Notes under the pieces: generated by a model
The model's database searches: none
What the model was told of the DNA's origin: nothing
The model's input: only the letters and a program-made list of their open reading frames with translations
Position numbers and translations under genes: made by a program
Source: Mycobacterium sp. GA-0227b
Lineage (GTDB): Bacteria; Actinomycetota; Actinomycetes; Mycobacteriales; Mycobacteriaceae
Direction of reading: 5' to 3'
Length of the DNA stretch: 64,000 nucleotides
Assembly: GCF_001499855.1 (NCBI RefSeq)
Contig: NZ_LQIK01000030.1
Location: 62,001-126,000, forward strand
Part shown: in pieces, positions 49,780 through 56,098 of the stretch
Layout of the letters: the number at the start of each line of letters is the position of its first letter
Numbering within the stretch: position 1 is the first letter of the stretch

Positions 49780-50688
49780 GTGGCCACACGGCTGACTCGG
49801 CGAGGCTTCCTGACGGTGACCGCGGGCGCGGCGCTCGTCGTCGCGGGATGCGGCTCGGACAAACCCGGCACCGTCGCCAAAGATGGCTCGGTCACCGTCA
49901 AGCATGTCTTCGGCGAGACCAAGATCCCGGCGCCGCCCACCCGGGTGGTCAGCGCGGGGCTCACCGAACAGGACGACCTGTTGGCGGTCGGGGTGGTGCC
50001 GATCGCGGTCACCGACTGGTTCGGTGGCGAACCGTTCGCAGTATGGCCGTGGGCGCAGCCGAAACTCGGCGGCGCCCAACCCACGGTGCTCAGCCTCGCC
50101 GACGGGATTCAGGTCGCCCAGATCGCGTCGCTGAACCCCGATCTGATCGTCGCCGTCAACGCCGGCCTGGACTCCGACACCTACACGAAACTGTCCGAGA
50201 TCGCGCCGACGGTCGCACAGTCCGGGCACGCCGCGTTCTTCGAGCCGTGGAAGGACCAGGCGGGCACGGTCGGTCAGGCGGTCTTCAAGCACGACGAGAT
50301 GCAAGCCCTGATCGCGGATGTCGACCAGAAGTTCACCGCGGTAGGTGAGAGCAACACCGCGTGGGCCGGCAGGAGTGCGGCACTGTTGCACGGCCGGCTG
50401 GACGATGGGGAGCCGCGGGCCCTGACCCCCGATTGGCGCGCCGAGTTCCTCACCCAGATGGGTCTTCGCGTCGTCGAGAATCCCGACACGGCCGACGTGC
50501 TGATCTGGGCCACCGAGAGCGACGAGGAACAGGCCGCGCTGCTGGCCGACCCGGCCGTCGCGAAGCGCGGTAAGGCCAACGTGTTCACGGGCAAGGAACT
50601 CGCCGGGGCGATCGCGTTCGCCTCACCGCTGTCGTATCCGGTGGTGGCCGACCGACTGCCGTCGCGCATCGCCCAAGCACTGAGTTGA
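49780..50688 (+). CDS. fecB2: Iron-siderophore-binding lipoprotein (FecB2-like)
   Basis: 302 aa. The signal has a twin-arginine-like TRRGFLT and a lipobox VVAGC (Cys26), so it is probably a lipoprotein, perhaps Tat-exported. The rest is a class III periplasmic binding protein (RVVSAGLTEQDDLLAVGVVP, LNPDLIVAV). It likely captures a ferric siderophore or heme outside the membrane. Corresponds by recall to Rv0265c. No ABC permease or ATPase gene is adjacent in this window. GTG 49780 has leaderless promoter spacing. Confidence 0.88.
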   Translation: MATRLTRRGFLTVTAGAALVVAGCGSDKPGTVAKDGSVTVKHVFGETKIPAPPTRVVSAGLTEQDDLLAVGVVPIAVTDWFGGEPFAVWPWAQPKLGGAQPTVLSLADGIQVAQIASLNPDLIVAVNAGLDSDTYTKLSEIAPTVAQSGHAAFFEPWKDQAGTVGQAVFKHDEMQALIADVDQKFTAVGESNTAWAGRSAALLHGRLDDGEPRALTPDWRAEFLTQMGLRVVENPDTADVLIWATESDEEQAALLADPAVAKRGKANVFTGKELAGAIAFASPLSYPVVADRLPSRIAQALS

Positions 50689-50700
50689 GAAGATGACCCG

Positions 50701-51411
50701 GTGACGGTCACCCCGGACGCCCAGCAGACCGAGCACCGCGGCTTCGCCACCACGGGGTCGGCCTACTATCCGACGCTCGTCGCGGTGTTCACCGGCCTGG
50801 TGCTGATCTCGAACGTGGCGGCGACCAAGGGCATCGCGTTCGGCCCCATCATCGGCGACTGGTCGCTGATCACCGACGGCGGCTTCGTCGTGTTCCCGTT
50901 GACCTACGTGATCGGCGACGTGTTGTCGGAGGTGTACGGCTTTGCGGCCACCCGGCGCGCGATCTACATCGCGTTCGTGATGGAGGCGCTCGCGGCGTTC
51001 ACGTTCTGGCTCACCGCCGTGCTGCCCGCCGCCGACTTCTACACCAATCAAGCGGCGTTCGAGGCCGTGGTGAAGCCGTTCACGCAGTTGATCATCGCGG
51101 GGCTGGCGGGCTTCATCGTGGGGCAGACGCTCAACGCCTGGGTCGTGGTGAAGGTCAAGACCCGGGTCGGCGAGAAGCATCTGTGGGCCCGGTTGATCGG
51201 CTCGACGGTCATCGGCGAGTTCGCCGACACGCTCGTGTTCTGCAGCATCGCCGCGGCCGCCATCGGGATCGACACCTGGGGTGACTTCCTCACGTACGTG
51301 GCGCTGGGGTGGGTGTACAAGACCGCGGTGGAGGTGGTCGTGCTGCCGGTGACCTACCGCGTCATCGCGTTCATCAAGCGCCGCGAACCGACCTATCGGC
51401 CCGCCTCCTGA
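50701..51411 (+). CDS. Queuosine-precursor transporter (YhhQ/VUT family)
   Basis: 236 aa with about six membrane helices. Family markers are LISNVAATKGIAFG, DGGFVVFPLTYVIGDVLSEVYGF and GSTVIGEFADTLVFCSIAA. These proteins import 7-deazaguanine precursors such as preQ0. GTG start 12 bp after fecB2, so there is no room for a preQ1 riboswitch between them. Co-transcription with fecB2 is likely. Confidence 0.88.
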   Translation: MTVTPDAQQTEHRGFATTGSAYYPTLVAVFTGLVLISNVAATKGIAFGPIIGDWSLITDGGFVVFPLTYVIGDVLSEVYGFAATRRAIYIAFVMEALAAFTFWLTAVLPAADFYTNQAAFEAVVKPFTQLIIAGLAGFIVGQTLNAWVVVKVKTRVGEKHLWARLIGSTVIGEFADTLVFCSIAAAAIGIDTWGDFLTYVALGWVYKTAVEVVVLPVTYRVIAFIKRREPTYRPAS

Positions 51412-51473
51412 GGCTTCGTTAAAACTCCTCTGGCAAGGCTCACAGAGCACGGGATTTGGTAGCTACTCGCGGG

Positions 51474-51479
51474 TAAGTT
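51474..51479 (+). promoter_or_regulatory. -10 element for leaderless pxpB
   Basis: TAAGTT, then six bases, then ATG 51486. Confidence 0.55.
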
Positions 51480-51485
51480 CGGGTC

Positions 51486-52163
51486 ATGAGCGTGACAGCC
51501 GAAATGGACCGTGGCGTACGGGGCGCCGGCGCCATTCCCATCCGCGACTACGGGGAGCGGGCGCTCCTGCTCGAGTTCGACAGCACCGCCGCAGTATTGG
51601 CCTGGACCGAGGCGATCCGGCAGGCCGACCTGCCCGGCGTGCTCGACATCGTGCCGGCTTCGCGCACGGTGTTGATCAAGCTCGCTGGGCACCGGTACCA
51701 GGCGCCCACGCGGCAACGCCTGCGCAGCCTGCGTGTCGACGCCGACTTCGATGCGGAGTTGACACCGCCGGCAGACCGCCGCGCCGACGTCACGATCGAC
51801 GTTGTCTACGACGGTCCGGATCTCGACGAGGTGGCCCGACTGACGGGCCTGACGCCCGAGCAGGTGGTCGCCGCGCACACCGGCAGCCTCTGGCGGGTCG
51901 GGTTCGGCGGCTTCGCACCGGGTTTCGCCTATCTCATCGGCGGTGATCCCCGCCTGGAGGTGCCGCGACGGTCCGAACCGCGAACCAAGGTGCCGGCCGG
52001 GGCCGTCGGTCTGGCGGGCGAGTTCAGCGGCGTCTATCCGCGTGAGTCCCCGGGCGGCTGGCAGTTGATCGGCCACACCTCTGCGGTGCTCTGGGACGTC
52101 GACCGTGAGAAGCCGGCGCTGCTGACATCGGGCATGTGGGTGCAGTTCCGGGATGTCGGATAG
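51486..52163 (+). CDS. pxpB: 5-oxoprolinase subunit B (allophanate-hydrolase subunit 1-like)
   Basis: 225 aa, the KipI/PxpB family. Signature WRVGFGGFAPGFAYLIGGDPRLEVPRR in the last third, plus PAGAVGLAGEFSGVYPRESPGGWQLIG. With PxpC and PxpA it hydrolyses 5-oxoproline to glutamate with ATP. The partner gene pxpC follows after a 12-bp tandem repeat; pxpA is not in this window. Corresponds by recall to Rv0264c. Confidence 0.88.
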   Translation: MSVTAEMDRGVRGAGAIPIRDYGERALLLEFDSTAAVLAWTEAIRQADLPGVLDIVPASRTVLIKLAGHRYQAPTRQRLRSLRVDADFDAELTPPADRRADVTIDVVYDGPDLDEVARLTGLTPEQVVAAHTGSLWRVGFGGFAPGFAYLIGGDPRLEVPRRSEPRTKVPAGAVGLAGEFSGVYPRESPGGWQLIGHTSAVLWDVDREKPALLTSGMWVQFRDVG

Positions 52164-52214
52164 GACGTCAAATAGGACGTCAAATAGGACGTCAAATAGG
52201 ACGTCAAATAGGAC
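52161..52214 (+). repeat. 12-bp tandem repeat, 4.5 copies, beginning at the pxpB stop codon
   Basis: Four perfect copies of TAGGACGTCAAA (52161-52208) followed by TAGGAC. The first TAG is the pxpB stop. Because the unit is 12 bp, each copy repeats the same amber codon in frame. The following pxpC ribosome binding site (AGGAGGGG) is intact. Confidence 0.95.
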
Positions 52215-52229
52215 TGGGTAGGAGGGGCC

Positions 52230-53114
52230 ATGACCACGCTTGAGATCCTGCGCTCCGGGCCGCTGGCGCTGATCGAGGACATGGGCCGCCCCGGGCTGGC
52301 GCACATGGGCGTCGGCCGATCCGGTGCCGCCGACCGCCGGTCGCACACGCTGGCCAACCGGCTGGTGGCCAACCCCGGCGATCGGGCCACCATCGAGGTG
52401 ACGTTCGGCGGGCTGGCGGCGCGCGTGCGTGGTGGCGATATCGCCATCGCCGTCACCGGCGCCGACACCGACCCGGCTGTCAACGGAATACCGTTCGGCA
52501 CCAACAGCATCCACTTCGCTCGCGACGGCGAGGTGATCACGCTCGGTGCACCGCACTCCGGCCTGCGGACCTATCTGGCGGTGCGCGGCGGTATCGACGT
52601 CGAGCCGGTCCTGGGGTCGCGGTCATACGACGTGATGTCCGCCATCGGACCGCAGCCGCTGCAGCCGGGTGATGTGCTGCCGGTCGGCGAGCACACCGAG
52701 GAGTTCCCCGAACTCGATCAGGCGCCGGTCGCGGCGATCGAGGACGACGCGCTCGAGCTGATGGTGGTGCCCGGTCCGCGCGACGACTGGTTCGTCGACC
52801 CGGATGTGTTGATCCGCACCAACTGGCTGGCGACCAACAAGAGCGACCGCGTGGGCATGCGGCTGGTCGGGATGCCGCTGGAGTACCGCCGTCCGGATCG
52901 GCAACTCCCCAGCGAAGGGGCCACCCGCGGCGCAATTCAAGTGCCGCCGAACGGTTTTCCGGTCATCTTGGGGCCGGACCATCCGGTCACCGGCGGCTAC
53001 CCGGTGATCGGCGTCGTCGCCGACGAGGACATCGACAAGGTGGCTCAGGTGCGGCCCGGGCAAACGGTACGGATGCACTGGTCGCGGCCGCGCCGGCCAT
53101 TCGAAGACGACTAG
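52230..53114 (+). CDS. pxpC: 5-oxoprolinase subunit C (allophanate-hydrolase subunit 2-like)
   Basis: 294 aa, the KipA/PxpC family. Starts LEILRSGPLALIEDMGRPGLAHMGVGRSGAADRRS and later has TYLAVRGGIDVEPVLGSRS and EGATRGAIQVPPNGFPVILGPDHPVTGGYPVIG. Works with PxpB in 5-oxoproline hydrolysis. Strong ribosome binding site GTAGGAGGGG before ATG 52230. Corresponds by recall to Rv0263c. Confidence 0.9.
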   Translation: MTTLEILRSGPLALIEDMGRPGLAHMGVGRSGAADRRSHTLANRLVANPGDRATIEVTFGGLAARVRGGDIAIAVTGADTDPAVNGIPFGTNSIHFARDGEVITLGAPHSGLRTYLAVRGGIDVEPVLGSRSYDVMSAIGPQPLQPGDVLPVGEHTEEFPELDQAPVAAIEDDALELMVVPGPRDDWFVDPDVLIRTNWLATNKSDRVGMRLVGMPLEYRRPDRQLPSEGATRGAIQVPPNGFPVILGPDHPVTGGYPVIGVVADEDIDKVAQVRPGQTVRMHWSRPRRPFEDD

Positions 53115-53151
53115 ACAGACAACGAGCGCACCGCGCTGGTAGAAAAGCAGT

Positions 53152-53733
53152 GTGCATGTTCAGGAGTCCCATGTTCCCGTCGTGCGCATCCACACCGCGC
53201 GACTGATCCACACTTCCGACCTCGACCCCGAGACGCGCGAGGACGCCAAACGGATGGTGATCGAGGCGTTCGGCGGGGATTTCACCGAGGTCGACTGGGA
53301 ACACTCCCTCGGCGGCATGCACGCGATGATCTTCGACCACGGCGCGCTGATCGCCCACGCGGCGGTGGTGCAGCGGCGGTTGCTGTATCGCAGGACGGCG
53401 CTGCGCTGCGGCTACGTGGAGGCGGTCGCGGTGCGCGAGGACTGGCGCGGGCAGGGCTTGGCGCGAGCCGTGATGGATGCCGTGGAGCAGGTGCTGCGCG
53501 GGGCGTATCAGCTCGGCGCGCTGAGCGCCTCGGAGGCGGGCAGGCACATCTACACCGCCCGCGGCTGGCTGCCGTGGCAGGGACCGACCTCGGTGCTCGC
53601 ACCGGCCGGACTGACCCGCACTCCCGACGACGACCATGCGTTGTTCGTGTTGCCGGTGAGCCTGCCGGACGGCATGGCGCTGGACACCAGCGCCGAGATC
53701 ACCTGCGACTGGCGCGACGGCGACGTCTGGTGA
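53152..53733 (+). CDS. aac(2'): Aminoglycoside 2'-N-acetyltransferase AAC(2')-I
   Basis: 193 aa, a GNAT-fold enzyme. Family phrases are DWEHSLGGMHAMI, RCGYVEAVAVREDWRGQGLA (acetyl-CoA site) and GWLPWQGPTSVLAP, ending CDWRDGDVW like known mycobacterial AAC(2')-Ic/Id. It transfers acetyl from CoA to 2'-amino aminoglycosides in the cytosol. In mycobacteria the gene is chromosomal and intrinsic; resistance strength varies between species. GTG 53152 is preferred, with TAGAAA six bases upstream. Confidence 0.93.
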   Translation: MHVQESHVPVVRIHTARLIHTSDLDPETREDAKRMVIEAFGGDFTEVDWEHSLGGMHAMIFDHGALIAHAAVVQRRLLYRRTALRCGYVEAVAVREDWRGQGLARAVMDAVEQVLRGAYQLGALSASEAGRHIYTARGWLPWQGPTSVLAPAGLTRTPDDDHALFVLPVSLPDGMALDTSAEITCDWRDGDVW

Positions 53734-53847
53734 GATTCAGGTCATAACGCCCGCTTGACCTGGGATTTGTGGGCCGCCCGGACTGCCGACACGACTCCGC
53801 AACGGTCAATTAATCGCTCGGAAACATGCAGTGCATACACATGTCGC

Positions 53848-54996
53848 ATGACCGAGCCCGACTGGGCGCCGCTCACCGGCTTCCGGGTGGCGGTGACCTC
53901 CGCCCGGCGTGCCGACGAGTTGAGTGCGCTGCTGCGCCGCCGCGGTGCGACGGTGACCAGCGCGCCGGCGATCCAGATGGTGCCGCTGCCCGACGACGAC
54001 GTGTTGCGCGCGCACACTCGAGTTCTGATCGACGCACCACCGGACATCGTGATTGCCACCACCGGCATCGGCTTCCGCGGCTGGATCGCCGCCGCAGACG
54101 GCTGGGGCGTCGCCAACGACCTGATCGACGCGCTTGCCAAGGCGCGCATCCTCTCCCGTGGGCCAAAGGCGACGGGTGCCCTGCGCGCGGCCGGCCTGCC
54201 CGAGGAGTGGTCCCCAGACTCGGAGTCGTCGCGCGAGTTGGTGCATTACCTCGTCGCGGGCGGGATCGCCGGTCAGCGCGTCGCGGTCCAGATGCACGGC
54301 GCGACCGATGAGTGGGACCCGTTCCCCGAGTTTCTCGACGAGTTGCGTGCCGCCGGCGCCGAGGTCGTGCCGATCCTGGTGTACCGGTGGTATCCCGCGC
54401 CGCACAACGGAGACTTCGACCAACTGGTGGCCGGCATCGCCGAGGAGAAGTTCGACGCGGTCAGCTTCACCTCGGCGCCCGCGGTCGCGTCGGTTCTGCT
54501 GCGGGCCAAGGAAATGGGCCTGGAGAGCCGGGTGCTCGCGGCGTTTCGCGGTGACGTGCACGCGATGTGCGTCGGGCCCGTGACCGCCCGGCCGCTGGCC
54601 CGACTCGGGGTGCCGACGTCGGCGCCTGACCGAATGCGGTTGGGCGCGTTGGTCCGTCACATCACCGACGAGCTTCCGCTGTTGTGCGCGAGGACGGTTC
54701 GCGTGGCCGGGCATCTGCTCGAGATCCGCGGCACCTGCGTGCTGGTCGACGGCGTCGTCAAGCCGGTGTCGCCGGCCGGGATGGCGACGATCCGCGCGCT
54801 GGCCCACCGGCCCGGCGCCGTGGTGTCGCGCGCCGACCTGCTCCGGGCGCTGCCCGGCAACGGAACCGACACCCACGCGGTGGAAACCGCAGTGCTGCGG
54901 CTGCGAACGGCGTTGGGCGACAAGAATATCGTGTCGACGGTCGTCAAGCGGGGTTACCGACTGGCCGTCGAGGACAGTCTGGCGGTCGCACCATGA
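53848..54996 (+). CDS. nnaR: NnaR-type regulator: HemD-like domain plus OmpR-type winged helix
   Basis: 382 aa. Residues 1-270 resemble uroporphyrinogen-III synthase (FRVAVTSARRADELSALLRRRG; VSFTSAPAVASVLL). The C-terminal 95 residues form an OmpR/PhoB winged helix (SRADLLRALPGNGTDTHAVETAVLRLRTALG, VVKRGYRLAV). This layout is that of NnaR, described as a nitrate/nitrite assimilation regulator in actinobacteria (Rv0260c type). A nearby nirBD fits that job. Whether the HemD part is catalytic or a sensor is open. ATG 53848 chosen by conserved start; the stop overlaps cbiX (ATGA). Confidence 0.88.
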   Translation: MTEPDWAPLTGFRVAVTSARRADELSALLRRRGATVTSAPAIQMVPLPDDDVLRAHTRVLIDAPPDIVIATTGIGFRGWIAAADGWGVANDLIDALAKARILSRGPKATGALRAAGLPEEWSPDSESSRELVHYLVAGGIAGQRVAVQMHGATDEWDPFPEFLDELRAAGAEVVPILVYRWYPAPHNGDFDQLVAGIAEEKFDAVSFTSAPAVASVLLRAKEMGLESRVLAAFRGDVHAMCVGPVTARPLARLGVPTSAPDRMRLGALVRHITDELPLLCARTVRVAGHLLEIRGTCVLVDGVVKPVSPAGMATIRALAHRPGAVVSRADLLRALPGNGTDTHAVETAVLRLRTALGDKNIVSTVVKRGYRLAVEDSLAVAP

Positions 54997-55673
54997 GTTT
55001 TCTGCTGGTGGCGCACGGCACCCGCAAACAGAGCGGGGTGTCGCTGATCGGGAACCTCGCAGATCGGGTGTCGACCGCGCTGGGCGCCCGCGTCCATGTC
55101 GCGTTCGTCGACGTGCTGGGCCCGACACCGAGCGAGGTGTTGCAAAGCCTGCCCGATCGCACGATCCTGGTGCCGGCGTTCCTGTCCCGCGGATATCACG
55201 TCAACACCGACATTCCCGCGCACGTCGCGGCCAGCGGACACCCCGGCGTGACAATCGCCGACGCGCTCGGTCCCAGCCCGCAGCTTACCCGCGTGCTGAC
55301 CGATCGGCTGATCGAATCCGGTTGGCGGCCGGGCGATTCCGTGGTGCTGGCGGCGGCGGGCACCTCCGATACGGGTGCGTTGTCAGATCTGCGACGCATG
55401 TCGGCGCTGCTGTCGGCGGTGATCGGCGACCGGGTCGAGCTGGCGTATGCCGCCACCGGCGAGCCGCGGGTGGCCGACGCGGTGGCGAGTTTGCGCCGCA
55501 ACGGCGCGCGGCGGGTCGTGGTCGCCTCATATCTTCTGGCCGAGGGTCTGTTCCAGGACCGGCTGCGCGCTAGTGGGGCCGACGCGGTGGCCGATCCGTT
55601 GGGTGGCCACCCCGCGATGGTCCGGTTGATCGCCAACCGGTTCCGCCGCGCCCGGCTGCCGTTGGCGGCCTAA
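54993..55673 (+). CDS. CbiX-family sirohydrochlorin chelatase
   Basis: 226 aa with two CbiX repeats. The first begins FLLVAHGTRKQSG (catalytic His in HGT) and has PAFLSRGYHVNTDIP; the second has VLAAAGTSDTG and VASYLLAEGLFQDRL. It inserts iron or cobalt into sirohydrochlorin. Next to nirBD, iron insertion to make siroheme for NirB is the likely task. Corresponds by recall to Rv0259c. Coupled to nnaR by an ATGA overlap. Confidence 0.87.
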   Translation: MSFLLVAHGTRKQSGVSLIGNLADRVSTALGARVHVAFVDVLGPTPSEVLQSLPDRTILVPAFLSRGYHVNTDIPAHVAASGHPGVTIADALGPSPQLTRVLTDRLIESGWRPGDSVVLAAAGTSDTGALSDLRRMSALLSAVIGDRVELAYAATGEPRVADAVASLRRNGARRVVVASYLLAEGLFQDRLRASGADAVADPLGGHPAMVRLIANRFRRARLPLAA

Positions 55674-55684
55674 GAGGTCTTTTG

Positions 55685-55742
55685 GCGAGCAGACGGAAAT
55701 TGCCCCGAATGGCTGAAAATGGGGCACTTTGCGACTGCTCGC
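55685..55742. terminator. Large bidirectional hairpin between cbiX and nirD
   Basis: Two 22-base arms pair at 19 positions: GCGAGCAG at 55685-55692 with CTGCTCGC at 55735-55742, and TGCCCC at 55701-55706 with GGGGCA at 55721-55726, around a 14-base loop. It lies between convergent genes and ends eight bases before the nirD stop, so it can end transcription from both sides. Confidence 0.75.
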
Positions 55743-55750
55743 GAGGAAGG

Positions 55751-56098
55751 CTAGCCGCCGACTTCGACGTGACCGTCGGCAGTGAGCCGCGTCGGGTAGA
55801 CCGGTAGCGAAACCTCGGGGTCGTCGAGGCACACACCGTCGTCAAGCGCGAACGCCTGCTTCTTGATCGGCGACTGCACGGTCGGACGTCCGCCGCGGTC
55901 ACCCACGATGCCGCGCGACATCACCGCCGCCCCGGAGAACGGGTCGATGTTGCCGATCGCGTGCAGTGATCCGTCGTCGAGGCGGAACAGCGCCGCCTGA
56001 CCACCGTCAGCGAGTAGCACGCCGACGCCGCGGTTGGGGATCAGGAAGTCATAGCGACAGGCCGACGTCCATACCTGGGTATCGTTGAGCACGGTCAT
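55751..56098 (-). CDS. nirD: Nitrite reductase [NAD(P)H] small subunit NirD
   Basis: 115 aa. Rieske-like fold of the NirD type (CRYDFLIPNRGVGVLLADG; IGNIDPFSGAAVMSRG) lacking the Cys-His cluster ligands, as is normal for NirD. Partner of NirB in reducing nitrite to ammonia with NADH. ATG 56098 overlaps the nirB stop (ATGA); a longer upstream frame is the shadow of nirB. Confidence 0.92.
   Translation of the reverse strand: MTVLNDTQVWTSACRYDFLIPNRGVGVLLADGGQAALFRLDDGSLHAIGNIDPFSGAAVMSRGIVGDRGGRPTVQSPIKKQAFALDDGVCLDDPEVSLPVYPTRLTADGHVEVGG

Noticed and set aside
49762..49780. IdeR box upstream of the fecB2-like gene
   Set aside because: Only about 12 of 19 consensus positions match, and the match is largely the TAGGCT -10 element.
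50689..50700. preQ1 riboswitch for the queuosine-precursor transporter
   Set aside because: Only 12 bp separate it from fecB2, too short for a riboswitch.
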